DNA from: CBDDKZ01 sp965230415
GTDB taxonomy: Bacteria > Bacteroidota > Bacteroidia > Cytophagales > JAAEPT01
NCBI GenBank assembly: GCA_965230415.1
Contig: CBDDKZ010000005.1
Span: 620,001 to 684,000 of the forward strand
DNA: 64,000 bases
Reading direction: 5' to 3'
The stretch's first letter is position 1. Every line of letters begins with the position of its first letter. Below are positions 36,589-45,481 of this stretch, in pieces. The notes under the pieces are model-generated. The model saw nothing but the letters and a program-made list of their open reading frames with translations. It searched no databases and had not been told where the DNA came from. Position numbers and translations under genes: made by a program.

Positions 36589-36906
36589 TTATCTTTCTTC
36601 TCGTACAACTATAAAGACATCTTCGTCTTTTGCTTTCATCTTGTACTTTTCGCGTGCAAATTTTTCTAATTCTCTTTCATCTGTTCGAAGACGTGCAATA
36701 TCTTCCTCCACAACTTTAATATTATCCTCGTAGAAGTTTTTTTCTTCTAAAAGCTTGTCATATGAGTTATTGGTCTTTATGAGCGTGAGCCAATCATTGC
36801 GGTCGAAAAAAAGCATCCACAGAATAAACAAAAATGTGAGTACCCCAAAAATAAAATACCTGTTTTTATACTTACGGGGTATTCTGTTGAATATAGGTGC
36901 GAGCAT
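36589..36906 (-). CDS. FtsB/DivIC-type septum formation initiator
   Basis: 105 residues. One membrane helix at about 16-34 (YFIFGVLTFLFILWMLFF) follows a short basic N-terminus. A coiled coil (LLEEKNFYEDNIKVVEEDI) comes next, and the C-terminus carries the typical REKYKMKAKDEDVFIV segment. FtsB/DivIC binds FtsL and FtsQ/DivIB in the division complex and activates septal wall synthesis. It lies behind eno in the same direction, as in many bacteria, but a terminator separates them. Confidence 0.9.
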   Translation of the reverse strand: MLAPIFNRIPRKYKNRYFIFGVLTFLFILWMLFFDRNDWLTLIKTNNSYDKLLEEKNFYEDNIKVVEEDIARLRTDERELEKFAREKYKMKAKDEDVFIVVREER

Positions 36907-36939
36907 TATACAATATACTATAAAAGAGACAATAAAAAA

Positions 36940-36971
36940 ATAGCGAAGACTACTTATAATGTCTTCGCTAT
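36940..36971 (-). terminator. Terminator of eno
   Basis: An 11-bp stem, ATAGCGAAGAC / GTCTTCGCTAT, with a 10-nt loop, and on the minus strand a run of T (TTTTTTTATT) behind it. Eight nucleotides past the eno stop. Confidence 0.9.
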
Positions 36972-36978
36972 CTTTACT

Positions 36979-38256
36979 TTACATATTCTTACCAGGGAAA
37001 TAAGCACTATCTCCCAATTCTTCTTCAATTCTTATCAATTGATTATATTTCGCCATACGGTCTGTACGTGAAGCGGATCCGGTCTTTATTTGTCCGGTTT
37101 TAAGAGCTACAGCCAAATCAGCAATGGTTGTATCTTCAGTTTCACCAGATCTATGAGACATAACACATTTGTATTTGTTGTGCTGAGCCATAGTAACTGC
37201 GTCTATAGTTTCGGTAAGCGTACCAATTTGGTTAAACTTAACCAACAATGCATTTGCTATGTTTTGATCAATACCTTTGCCCAAACGCTCAACGTTGGTT
37301 ACAAATAAATCATCACCTACCAACTGAATTTTGTCTCCAACTTTCTCCGTCAAAAGTTTCCAACCGTCCCAGTCGTTTTCGTCCATTCCATCTTCAATAG
37401 AAATGATTGGGTAATTGTTTACCCAGTCAGCCCAATAGTCTACCATTTCTGCAGGAGTAAGTTTGTCACCTGTTGACCATTTTAACTCATATTGCTGCGT
37501 TTCTCTGTTGAAAAATTCAGAACTTGCGGCATCCATGGCAATCATAACGTCATCGCCAGGCTTATAACCAGCTTTCTCAATAGACTGCATGATTGTATCC
37601 AGGGCCTCTTTGTTTGATCCTAAGTTTGGAGCAAAACCACCTTCATCACCCACATTAGTTGACATTCCTTTTGACTTAAGGACTGATTTTAAAGTATGGA
37701 AGATCTCTGATCCGATTTTCAATGAGTGGCTAAAATTATCAGCACCCACAGGCATAATCATAAATTCCTGAAAATCGATAGAGTTGTCTGCATGGCTACC
37801 ACCGTTTAAGATATTCATCATTGGTACTGGAAGTGTATTTGCGTTCACACCACCCAGGTAACGATATAAAGGTTGACCAGTTTCAGCAGCAGCTGCTTTT
37901 GCTAATGCCAGGGAAACACCTAAAATGGCATTAGCTCCTAAATTCCCTTTGTTTGGAGTACCATCTATTTCAATCATCTTGGCATCGATTCCTTTCTGAT
38001 CAAAAACAGATGCACCTAATAATTCCGGCGTAATAATGCTATTCACATTAGCTACGGCTTTCAATACACCTTTCCCTACGTAGCTCGACTTGTCACCGTC
38101 TCTCAACTCAACAGCTTCAAACTCACCTGTAGATGCACCTGATGGTACTGCGGCTCTACCAATGAAACCATTTTCAGTAATTACATCTACTTCTACTGTA
38201 GGATTACCACGCGAATCAAATATCTGACGCGCTTTTATTTCTTCAATTACGCTCAT
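36979..38256 (-). CDS. eno: Enolase
   Basis: 425 residues, standard length. It converts 2-phosphoglycerate to phosphoenolpyruvate in glycolysis. Key parts: SGASTGEFEAVELRDGD (substrate loop), DGGSHADN-type GGSHADNSIDFQEF, ISIEDGMDENDWDGW, VGDDLFVTN (metal-binding Asp), LLVKFNQIGTLTET (catalytic Lys) and the signature VMSHRSGETEDTTIADLAV. It starts 17 nt behind carA and is probably cotranscribed with it. Confidence 0.98.
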   Translation of the reverse strand: MSVIEEIKARQIFDSRGNPTVEVDVITENGFIGRAAVPSGASTGEFEAVELRDGDKSSYVGKGVLKAVANVNSIITPELLGASVFDQKGIDAKMIEIDGTPNKGNLGANAILGVSLALAKAAAAETGQPLYRYLGGVNANTLPVPMMNILNGGSHADNSIDFQEFMIMPVGADNFSHSLKIGSEIFHTLKSVLKSKGMSTNVGDEGGFAPNLGSNKEALDTIMQSIEKAGYKPGDDVMIAMDAASSEFFNRETQQYELKWSTGDKLTPAEMVDYWADWVNNYPIISIEDGMDENDWDGWKLLTEKVGDKIQLVGDDLFVTNVERLGKGIDQNIANALLVKFNQIGTLTETIDAVTMAQHNKYKCVMSHRSGETEDTTIADLAVALKTGQIKTGSASRTDRMAKYNQLIRIEEELGDSAYFPGKNM

Positions 38257-38273
38257 TTTATTAGTAATTAAAC

Positions 38274-39374
38274 TTATTTATTAATCAAATTTATAAAATC
38301 ATCAAAAAGATAACGAGAATCATGTGGGCCGGGGCACGATTCAGGGTGGTATTGAACAGAAAATATATCCTTGTTCTTTATTCTGATCCCTTCAACCGTA
38401 TCATCATTCAGGTTAACATGTGTTATTTCAACATTCTCGCTAGAAAGCACTTCCTCTTTATTTACTGTAAAACCATGATTTTGTGAAGTAACTTCACTTT
38501 TACCTGTATTTAAATTTTTAACAGGATGGTTTATTCCTCTGTGCCCATTATGCATTTTATGCGTTCCAATTCCATGAGCCAACGCGATAATCTGATGCCC
38601 CAGGCAAATACCAAAAATAGGTTTATTTAATTTCGCCATTTCTTTAACTGTATCAACCGCATAATCAGTAGCTGCCGGATCACCTGGACCGTTTGAAATA
38701 AAGTAGGCATCTGGATTACTCTTCTCCATTTCTTCAACCGTAGTCTTACATGGATAGACCTTACACTTAACCCCTCTTTGCGCAAGACTTCTCAAAATAT
38801 TCGTTTTAATCCCCAAATCAAGGACTGCCACAGTGATATTGGCACCTTCTTCACCAAATTCATATGGGCTTTCGCAACTTACACGACTAGCCAACTCAAG
38901 TCCTTCCATTGAAGGAACCGCGTTCACCATCTTTTTAAGCTCGTCAACATCTTCAATATCCGATGATATTATGGCATTCATTGCGCCCTTATCTCTGATA
39001 TGGCGAACGATCTGACGTGTGTCTACATCGCTAATACCAACTACACCATCATTTAGAAAATAGTCTTCCAGCGTTCCGTCACCTGATAGTCTCGATGCAA
39101 TTTTTGAGTAGGACTTACATACAAGGCCATTAAATTTAATACTGTTGGATTCTACCTCATTTTCCAGAACGCCATAATTACCAATATGCGAAGTTGTATT
39201 GATGATTATTTGACCATGATATGAAGGATCTGTATAAATCTCCTGATATCCGGTCATCCCAGTATTAAAACATATTTCTCCTTGGGTAGTACCAATTTTT
39301 CCAACTGCAAGTCCTTTATAAACAGACCCATCTTCCAAAACTAAATATGCTGATTTTCTTGAGGTATACTTCAT
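38274..39374 (-). CDS. carA: Carbamoyl-phosphate synthase small (glutaminase) subunit
   Basis: 366 residues from ATG 39374. A longer in-frame start at 39425 lies inside the rplQ terminator and was rejected. The class I glutaminase motifs are complete: GICLGHQIIALAHG with the nucleophile Cys, and VQYHPESCPGPHDS with the catalytic His-x-Glu. It supplies ammonia for carbamoyl phosphate in arginine and pyrimidine synthesis; carB is not in the window. It has its own promoter overlapping the preceding terminator and is followed by eno. Confidence 0.97.
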   Translation of the reverse strand: MKYTSRKSAYLVLEDGSVYKGLAVGKIGTTQGEICFNTGMTGYQEIYTDPSYHGQIIINTTSHIGNYGVLENEVESNSIKFNGLVCKSYSKIASRLSGDGTLEDYFLNDGVVGISDVDTRQIVRHIRDKGAMNAIISSDIEDVDELKKMVNAVPSMEGLELASRVSCESPYEFGEEGANITVAVLDLGIKTNILRSLAQRGVKCKVYPCKTTVEEMEKSNPDAYFISNGPGDPAATDYAVDTVKEMAKLNKPIFGICLGHQIIALAHGIGTHKMHNGHRGINHPVKNLNTGKSEVTSQNHGFTVNKEEVLSSENVEITHVNLNDDTVEGIRIKNKDIFSVQYHPESCPGPHDSRYLFDDFINLINK

Positions 39375-39393
39375 TATTTTTCTTATTTCCGCA

Positions 39394-39425
39394 CAAAAAT
39401 AAAAAAGGATTGAACTAATGCCCAA
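39394..39425 (-). promoter_or_regulatory. Promoter of carA-eno
   Basis: TTG (39425-39423), a 21-nt spacer and TATTTTTG (39401-39394) on the minus strand. The -33 part lies within the rplQ terminator stem. The predicted start is near 39387, with a leader of about 13 nt. Confidence 0.6.
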
Positions 39426-39431
39426 TCCTTT
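39404..39431 (-). terminator. Terminator at the end of the ribosomal protein cluster
   Basis: A 9-bp stem, AAAGGATTG / CAATCCTTT, followed on the minus strand by TTTATTTTTG. It closes the cluster behind rplQ. Confidence 0.85.
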
Positions 39432-39458
39432 ATTTATTTTATTTATTTCAAAACTTTC

Positions 39459-40115
39459 TTAGTCTTCTTTCTTCTCCTCTTCTGAAGCTTCCCCAGCCTC
39501 TTCATCACTAGTCTTATCTTCAGCGGCTTCTTCGGAAGTAGCTTCTGCCTCAATGCTTGATTCTGCACTAACTTCGTCCTCCTTAGCCACTTCTTCTACT
39601 ACTGTATCTACCACATCAGGTGTAGCATCATCTTTTTCAGTTGTACTTACCTCTTCTGTTACGTTTTCAGAGCTCGTCGCCGCACCTTCTGTACTCTTCT
39701 TACTACCTCTTCTGCTTCGTTTAGATTTCGCCGGTTTCGCTTCTTTCAATAATAATCCGTTGAAATCTACAAACTCCATCATACACATTTCTGCATTGTC
39801 CCCTAAACGCGGAGCCATTTTAATGATACGTGTATAGCCACCAGGTCTGTCACCAATTTTTCTGGCCACTTCATCAAATAACATTGAAACCGATTGTTTG
39901 TCCTGTAAGTAAGAGAATACAACACGTCGAGAATGTGTCGTATCATTTTTAGCCTTAGTCACTAGTGGTTCCAAATACTTCTTTAATGCTTTTGCCTTTG
40001 CAACAGTAGTTGTAATTCTTTTATGTTTAATCAAGGACGACGACATATTAGCAAGCATTGCTTTTCTGTGCGAAGCCGTTCTGCTTAGGTTATTAATTTT
40101 ATTTCCGTGTCTCAT
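39459..40115 (-). CDS. rplQ: 50S ribosomal protein L17 with long acidic C-terminal tail
   Basis: 218 residues, against about 120-130 in E. coli. Residues 1-115 are normal L17 (MRHGNKINNLSRTASHRKAM, then MAPRLGDNAEMCMMEFVDF). A basic stretch KSKRSRRGSKK follows, and the last about 70 residues are almost all Glu, Asp, Ala, Ser, Thr and Val. Extended L17 is frequent in Bacteroidota, but the tail's role is unknown. Last gene of the cluster, 5 nt behind rpoA. Confidence 0.96.
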   Translation of the reverse strand: MRHGNKINNLSRTASHRKAMLANMSSSLIKHKRITTTVAKAKALKKYLEPLVTKAKNDTTHSRRVVFSYLQDKQSVSMLFDEVARKIGDRPGGYTRIIKMAPRLGDNAEMCMMEFVDFNGLLLKEAKPAKSKRSRRGSKKSTEGAATSSENVTEEVSTTEKDDATPDVVDTVVEEVAKEDEVSAESSIEAEATSEEAAEDKTSDEEAGEASEEEKKED

Positions 40116-40120
40116 TTTCC

Positions 40121-41116
40121 TTACTCCTCATCAAGTTTGTATCTTCCTAAATCCATTCCGAAAGTTAAACCTTTCTCAGCCACCAATTGCTCTAACTCTG
40201 CAAGAGACTTTTTACCGAAGTTTCTAAACTTCATCATGTCAGAAACTTCGAGTGATGCTAAATCACCAAGCGTTTTAACATTAGCCGCTTTCAAACAATT
40301 ATATGCACGAACAGACAAATCCAATTCACCGATTGGTGTTTTAAGAAGCTTTCTCATGTGCAATACTTCCTCATCTACAGCATCCTCCTCTTCAGGTTTC
40401 GCTGTTTCGAAAGTCATTGTTTGATCAGAGAATAACATGAAGTGCTTAATTAAGATATTAGCTGCACCTTTCAAAGCATCTTCAGGATGGATAGACCCAT
40501 CTGTTTTTATGTCCAGAATTAACTTTTCGTAATCTGTTTTTTGTTCAACACGCGTATTTTCCACTGCAAATTTCACATTTTTGATTGGCGTAAAAATTGC
40601 GTCGATAGGAATAAACCCAAATACTTGTTCAGAAGGTTTATTCTCCTCGGCTGGAATATACCCTCTACCTTTCTCAATAGTGAGTTCAACTTCCAAATCT
40701 ACCGAAGAATCTACGGTGCATACTTCAAAATCCGGGTTAAGAACTTCAAATGCTTCTGTGAAATTAGCTATCTCACCCGCTTTGAAAGATTCTTTACCTC
40801 TAATAGGAACTACCACTTTTGTCTTAACATCTGTAGTCTCTACTATTCTTTTAAAACGTACTTGTTTTAAATTTAGAATTATTTCAGATACATCTTCTCT
40901 AACACCATCAATTGATGAAAATTCGTGTAGAACTCCCGGAATCTTAATACCGGTTATGGCATAGCCCTCCAGCGAAGACAATAGAATTCTTCTTAAGGCA
41001 TTGCCTATTGTAACTCCATAACCCTTTTCCAACGGTTTAAATTCAAACAGACCTTGAAAATCGTCTGCTTTTTCCATTACAACCTTTTCAGGCATTTGAA
41101 ATGCTAATATAGACAT
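40121..41116 (-). CDS. rpoA: RNA polymerase alpha subunit
   Basis: 331 residues. The N-terminal dimerisation and assembly domain covers about 1-230 (FKPLEKGYGVTIGNALRRILLSSLEG). The C-terminal DNA- and activator-binding domain covers about 250-320 (LDLSVRAYNCLKAANVKTLG, then FRNFGKKSLAELEQL). It nucleates core polymerase assembly. It lies between rpsD and rplQ, the conserved bacterial order. Confidence 0.98.
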   Translation of the reverse strand: MSILAFQMPEKVVMEKADDFQGLFEFKPLEKGYGVTIGNALRRILLSSLEGYAITGIKIPGVLHEFSSIDGVREDVSEIILNLKQVRFKRIVETTDVKTKVVVPIRGKESFKAGEIANFTEAFEVLNPDFEVCTVDSSVDLEVELTIEKGRGYIPAEENKPSEQVFGFIPIDAIFTPIKNVKFAVENTRVEQKTDYEKLILDIKTDGSIHPEDALKGAANILIKHFMLFSDQTMTFETAKPEEEDAVDEEVLHMRKLLKTPIGELDLSVRAYNCLKAANVKTLGDLASLEVSDMMKFRNFGKKSLAELEQLVAEKGLTFGMDLGRYKLDEE

Positions 41117-41149
41117 CTGATAAGTTCCTTTAATTAATCCAGTTATTTC

Positions 41150-41749
41150 TTATTTAGAGTACAATTCAACGATCAACTGTACATTTATATTTTCAGGTAT
41201 TTCATCCACTTGTGGACTTTCTACAAATTTACCTTGAACGGCAGAACTGTCCCACTCTAACCAAGGATATCTACTAACCTGACTACTTCCTTCACTAAGT
41301 ACTATTAAACCCTGTGACTTATTTTTCAAAGCCACAATGTCTCCAACTTTTACCGAGTATGAAGGAATATTTAATATCTCACCATTTATGGTAATATGTC
41401 GATGAGAAACTAATTGACGGGCTTGCCTTCTAGTTCTGGCAATTCCCATGCGGTATACCACATTGTCAAGACGCGATTCCAAAGCGATTAACAAATTATC
41501 ACCAGTAACCCCTCCTTTACGTGCCGCTTTCTCAAAAAGATTTCGGAATTGGCGTTCTAAAACACCATATGTATATTTTGCTTTTTGCTTTTCTGCCAAC
41601 TGAACAGCGTATTCAGATTGTTTTCTTCTTCTACCTCTTCCGTGTTGACCTGGACCGTAAGGTTTCTTTGTAGCTGCCTTACTCGATCCAAAAATAGGCT
41701 CATTGAAACGTCTTGAAATTTTCGCTTTAGGACCTCTATATCTTGCCAT
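41150..41749 (-). CDS. rpsD: 30S ribosomal protein S4
   Basis: 199 residues. It binds 16S rRNA early in small-subunit assembly. The start MARYRGPKAKISRRFNEPIF lacks the zinc cysteines found in some S4 forms. The S4 RNA-binding domain is at about 90-150 (SRLDNVVYRMGIARTRRQARQLVSHRHI). A possible Shine-Dalgarno-like AGGAG is too far upstream, about 18 nt, to be convincing. In many bacteria S4 represses its own operon; no leader target was identified here. Confidence 0.98.
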   Translation of the reverse strand: MARYRGPKAKISRRFNEPIFGSSKAATKKPYGPGQHGRGRRRKQSEYAVQLAEKQKAKYTYGVLERQFRNLFEKAARKGGVTGDNLLIALESRLDNVVYRMGIARTRRQARQLVSHRHITINGEILNIPSYSVKVGDIVALKNKSQGLIVLSEGSSQVSRYPWLEWDSSAVQGKFVESPQVDEIPENINVQLIVELYSK

Positions 41750-41784
41750 CTTCTAGTATTATTAACTTCTCCTAACTTATTAAA

Positions 41785-42177
41785 TTATACTCTTCTTCTT
41801 TTAGGTGGTCTACAACCATTATGCGGAAGTGGTGTAACATCCTTAATCGCTGTAACTTCTATACCTGAATTTTGAACAGTACGAATTGCAGATTCTCTGC
41901 CAGAACCAGGTCCTTTTACGAAAACTTCTGCCTTTCTCATTCCGGCCTCATAAGCAACAGAAGCACAATTTTGCGCCGCTGTTTGAGCTGCATATGGAGT
42001 ATTCTTTTTTGAACCTTTAAATCCCATTTTACCTGCAGATGACCATGAAATCACCTGACCTGCATTATTGGTAATAGAGATAATTATATTGTTAAAAGAG
42101 GCGCGGATGTGCACTTGACCTATAGCATCAACCGTAACGTTTCTCTTCTTCGACTTCTCTGATCTTCCTTGAGCCAT
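41785..42177 (-). CDS. rpsK: 30S ribosomal protein S11
   Basis: 130 residues. Located on the platform of the small subunit, near the mRNA exit. Recognised from GQVHIRASFNNIIISITN, GQVISWSSAGKMGFKGSKK and the C-terminal DVTPLPHNGCRPPKRRRV. Eleven nucleotides behind rpsM and 35 before rpsD. Confidence 0.98.
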   Translation of the reverse strand: MAQGRSEKSKKRNVTVDAIGQVHIRASFNNIIISITNNAGQVISWSSAGKMGFKGSKKNTPYAAQTAAQNCASVAYEAGMRKAEVFVKGPGSGRESAIRTVQNSGIEVTAIKDVTPLPHNGCRPPKRRRV

Positions 42178-42188
42178 CCTATTATAGT

Positions 42189-42566
42189 TTATTTACCTAC
42201 TTGCTTTTTGTTAGCTACTGTCTTTCTTTTACCTTTTCTGGTACGGCAGTTATTTTTAGTCTTTTGTCCTCGTACAGGTAAGCCCTTTCTATGACGTAAA
42301 CCTCTATAACATCCTATATCTAACAATCGCTTAATATTCAATTGGATTTCAGATTTGAGCACACCTTCTACCTTCACCTCACCTGTTATAACCCCACGAA
42401 TGGCGTTAGCCTCATCATCACTCCAATCTGCTACTTGTTTATTGGCATCAACTGCTGCCTTCTCCAGAATTATCTTAGCTTTACTTCGTCCAATGCCAAA
42501 AATATAAGTTAAGGCAATTTCGCCTCTTTTATTATCTGGAATATCTACCCCTGCTACTCTAGCCAT
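42189..42566 (-). CDS. rpsM: 30S ribosomal protein S13
   Basis: 125 residues. Head protein that contacts the P-site tRNA and 50S subunit bridges. Recognised from MARVAGVDIPDNKRGEIALT at the start, IKRLLDIGCYRGLRHRKGLP and the C-terminal GQKTKNNCRTRKGKRKTV. It starts 4 nt behind the rpmJ stop. Confidence 0.98.
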   Translation of the reverse strand: MARVAGVDIPDNKRGEIALTYIFGIGRSKAKIILEKAAVDANKQVADWSDDEANAIRGVITGEVKVEGVLKSEIQLNIKRLLDIGCYRGLRHRKGLPVRGQKTKNNCRTRKGKRKTVANKKQVGK

Positions 42567-42570
42567 AATA

Positions 42571-42687
42571 TTAACCTTGACGTTGTTTAAATTTCGGATT
42601 TTTCTTGTTGATAACGTACAACTTCCCTTTTCTCCTCACGACTTTACAGTCCGCACTTCTTTTCTTTATTGACGCTCTGACTTTCAT
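42571..42687 (-). CDS. rpmJ: 50S ribosomal protein L36, zinc-free form
   Basis: 38 residues, found by direct reading because it is very short. Starts MKVRASIKKRSADCKVVRRK and ends KFKQRQG, the full L36 pattern. Of the four zinc ligands of the classical protein (Cys11, Cys14, Cys27, His33), only Cys14 remains; the others are Ser, Asn and Phe. This is therefore the zinc-independent type. It lies between infA and rpsM, as usual. Confidence 0.97.
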   Translation of the reverse strand: MKVRASIKKRSADCKVVRRKGKLYVINKKNPKFKQRQG

Positions 42688-42692
42688 GATTT

Positions 42693-42914
42693 CTAATGTT
42701 TATATCGAAATACAATTCTTCCTTTTGACAAATCGTAGGGTGACATTTCTAATTTCACTTTATCTCCAGGTAAAATTTTAATGTAATGCATTCTCATCTT
42801 ACCAGAAATATGAGCTATTACTTCATGTCCATTTTCGAGTTCTACTCTGAACATTGCATTAGAAAGCGCTTCTACTATCACACCATCTTGTTCTATAGAT
42901 GATTGTTTTGCCAT
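42693..42914 (-). CDS. infA: Translation initiation factor IF-1
   Basis: 73 residues, one S1-like OB-fold domain. Recognised from MAKQSSIEQDGVIVEALSNA, FRVELENGHEVIAHISGKMR and LEMSPYDLSKGRIVFRYK. It binds the 30S A site during initiation. One nucleotide behind the map stop and 5 nt before rpmJ. Confidence 0.98.
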   Translation of the reverse strand: MAKQSSIEQDGVIVEALSNAMFRVELENGHEVIAHISGKMRMHYIKILPGDKVKLEMSPYDLSKGRIVFRYKH

Positions 42915-42915
42915 A

Positions 42916-43689
42916 TTAACTTTTTAGTTCTTCTATGTATTTAAATGTTGTTAATACATCTACTTTATTTTTCCTGACGGCTACCGTATGTTCAAAGTGA
43001 GCCGAAGCTTTGTTATCCGCTGTACTAATCGTCCATCCATCTCTGCTATGAACTATCCTTCTTGTACCTAAATTGATCATTGGTTCAACTGCCAATACCA
43101 ATCCTTCTTTTAGTTTAGGTCCCTTCCCTCTTCTTCCGTAGTTAGGAACTTCAGGGGCTTCGTGCAGGTTTTGACCTATTCCATGGCCAACCAAATCCCG
43201 AACTACAGCATATCCTTTTCTCTCCACATAGTCCTGAATCTCAAATCCAATATCGCCCAATCTATTCCCTACGACAGCCTTTTCAATACCCAAATTCAGC
43301 GAATCTTTCGTGGCCTTTAACAAAGCTCTGATTTCTTCATTAACAACGCCCACCTCATGCGTGTAAGCGCTATCGCTGTGAAATCCGTTTAATTTGACAC
43401 CGCAATCAACAGATATAATATCTCCGTCTTTTAGTATCACTTCTCCAGGAATTCCATGTACAATCTCTTCATTTATTGAAACACATAACGAACCTGGAAA
43501 ACCATTATAATTCTTAAATGATGGAACTCCACCATTATCTCTTATAAACTCTTCAGCAACCCTATCTAATTCAATAGTAGTTACACCGGGTTTTATTAGT
43601 TTTGCTACTTCAGCATGAGCTCTTCCCAAGACATCTCCACTCTCACGTATTATTTCAATCTCCTCTTCCGTCTTAACTATCCCAGCCAT
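42916..43689 (-). CDS. map: Methionine aminopeptidase, type I
   Basis: 257 residues. It removes the initiator methionine from new proteins. The two-metal ligands are present: Asp in ISVDCGVKLNGFHSDSAYT (two Asp), His in GHGIGQNLHEAP, Glu in LAVEPMINLG and Glu in AHFEHTVAV. It lies 6 nt behind secY and 1 nt before infA, the usual bacterial order. Confidence 0.97.
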   Translation of the reverse strand: MAGIVKTEEEIEIIRESGDVLGRAHAEVAKLIKPGVTTIELDRVAEEFIRDNGGVPSFKNYNGFPGSLCVSINEEIVHGIPGEVILKDGDIISVDCGVKLNGFHSDSAYTHEVGVVNEEIRALLKATKDSLNLGIEKAVVGNRLGDIGFEIQDYVERKGYAVVRDLVGHGIGQNLHEAPEVPNYGRRGKGPKLKEGLVLAVEPMINLGTRRIVHSRDGWTISTADNKASAHFEHTVAVRKNKVDVLTTFKYIEELKS

Positions 43690-43695
43690 ACTTTC

Positions 43696-45030
43696 TTATG
43701 CCACTGCAACATTACCCTGGCGACCTTTCACCTTACCACTCTTCATCATTCCTTCATACTGCTTCATTAGCAAGTAACTCTCTATTTGTTGCAAAGTATC
43801 TAGTACTACACCTACCATAATCAGTAATGAAGTACCACCAAAGAACTGAGCCAGCCCATCGCCTACCGTTGCTCTACTTGCAAAGGCTGGTAATACTGCG
43901 ACTATTGCTATGAACAACGCACCAGGTAAGGTGATTTTCGATAAAATATCATCGATATATTCTCCCGTCTCAAGACCTGGTTTCACACCAGGAATAAATC
44001 CTCCATTTCTTTTTAAATCATCAGCTATAGAATTAGGCTGTATGGTTATTGCCGTATAGAAATAAGTAAACGCAATAATCAGTACTGCAAATAATACATT
44101 ATAGCCAACTGCGTTAAAATTCCCAAGATTTGTTGCTATCCAAGCAGCCACCGCACTATTATCCTCTCCAGTAAATGAATTGGCAATTAACCCCGGAATA
44201 AACATGAGCGATTGAGCAAAGATAATTGGCATTACACCTGCTGAATTAACTTTAAGTGGTATGTATTGTTTTTGCCCTCCGTAAACCTTGTTATTGATTA
44301 CCTGTTTGGCATAATTAACTGGAATTTGTCTAGTAGCTTGAGTAAGCATTACTACTCCCATAACTATAAAAAACAAAGCCAAAATTTCTAACACATAAAC
44401 AAAGCCTCCGGCCATTCCGCCTTTAATCGTCCATTCTTGCAAGATTGAATTCGGTAATCTAGATATGATACCAATCATTATTAACATGGAAATACCATTA
44501 CCAACACCTTTTTCAGTAATTCTTTCACCTAGCCACATACAGAATACCGTTCCTGCAGTAAGTATGAAGAAGGATTGAATCATAAAGAAAGTTGGATCAA
44601 CACCCTGCATTAATAAACCTTTGTCATCATTTAGTATTAATTGAATAAATCCAAAAGACTGTACTAAACAAATGGCAATTGTAAGAACGCGTGTTATTTG
44701 ATTTAATTTTTTTCTACCTGATTCACCTTCTTTTTGCAATCTTTGAAAATAAGGAATTGCTACTGTTCCTAACTGAATTACAATTGAAGCTGATATGTAG
44801 GGCATAATACCTAAACCAAAAATTGATTTATTGCTAAATGCTCCTCCTACAAAGTGGTCCAGAAAATCTAAAAGACCACCTGACGTATCACCTATTTTAC
44901 TTCTGTCTACACCTGGAAGTAATACAAAAGTACCAAGTCTGTAAACAACTATAAACAACAATGTATTTAATATCCTATTCTTTAACTCCGGAATACTAAA
45001 TATGTCACGTATGGTCTTAATAAATTTCAT
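43696..45030 (-). CDS. secY: Preprotein translocase subunit SecY
   Basis: 444 residues from ATG 45030 (MKFIKTIRDIFSIPELKNRI). An in-frame start at 45072 lies within rplO and was rejected. Ten membrane segments are visible. Signatures include LGIMPYISASIVIQL and ITEKGVGNGISMLIM. It forms the inner-membrane channel of the Sec system, which also delivers the T9SS cargo of this window to the periplasm. Two nucleotides behind rplO. Confidence 0.97.
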   Translation of the reverse strand: MKFIKTIRDIFSIPELKNRILNTLLFIVVYRLGTFVLLPGVDRSKIGDTSGGLLDFLDHFVGGAFSNKSIFGLGIMPYISASIVIQLGTVAIPYFQRLQKEGESGRKKLNQITRVLTIAICLVQSFGFIQLILNDDKGLLMQGVDPTFFMIQSFFILTAGTVFCMWLGERITEKGVGNGISMLIMIGIISRLPNSILQEWTIKGGMAGGFVYVLEILALFFIVMGVVMLTQATRQIPVNYAKQVINNKVYGGQKQYIPLKVNSAGVMPIIFAQSLMFIPGLIANSFTGEDNSAVAAWIATNLGNFNAVGYNVLFAVLIIAFTYFYTAITIQPNSIADDLKRNGGFIPGVKPGLETGEYIDDILSKITLPGALFIAIVAVLPAFASRATVGDGLAQFFGGTSLLIMVGVVLDTLQQIESYLLMKQYEGMMKSGKVKGRQGNVAVA

Positions 45031-45032
45031 GG

Positions 45033-45479
45033 TTATATCAGTTCGGCTTTTCCTCCGGCGCTCTCTATACAAGATTTAGCGGACGCTGAAAAAGCATGGG
45101 CTCTTACTTCAATTTTCGCACTTAATTCAGTGGTATTTAATATTTTAACTTTGTCTTTTTTCGTTAGTAAACCGTTATCGATTAATACTTCCGGAGTTAT
45201 CTCAGTGCTGCCAATCTTTTCAGCAACCTTTACGATCTCTTCCAAATTAATTGCACGGTATGCTACTCTATTATGATTCTTAAAACCAAATTTAGGTACT
45301 CTACGCTGCAAAGGCATCTGACCACCTTCAAAACCCAGCTTTTTAGAATAACCTGACCTTGATTTCGCACCTTTATGGCCTCTGGTAGCAGTACCTCCAC
45401 CACCAGATCCCTGGCCTCGTGCTATTCTTTTTTTATTTTTTACCGAACCTTTTGCAGGTTTTAATGTATGTAATTTCAT
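45033..45479 (-). CDS. rplO: 50S ribosomal protein L15
   Basis: 148 residues. Starts MKLHTLKPAKGSVKNKKRIA, with the glycine-rich RGQGSGGGGTATRGHKGAKS loop that runs into the 23S rRNA core, and ends with the Ala/Glu-rich C-terminal domain. Two nucleotides behind rpmD and 2 before secY. Confidence 0.98.
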   Translation of the reverse strand: MKLHTLKPAKGSVKNKKRIARGQGSGGGGTATRGHKGAKSRSGYSKKLGFEGGQMPLQRRVPKFGFKNHNRVAYRAINLEEIVKVAEKIGSTEITPEVLIDNGLLTKKDKVKILNTTELSAKIEVRAHAFSASAKSCIESAGGKAELI

Positions 45480-45481
45480 GA

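Noticed and set aside
39375..39425. Longer start for carA
   Set aside because: The added codons lie within the rplQ terminator and the carA promoter; family alignment supports ATG 39374.
45031..45072. Longer start for secY
   Set aside because: It lies within the end of rplO; ATG 45030 is 2 nt behind the rplO stop and begins with the usual SecY N-terminus.
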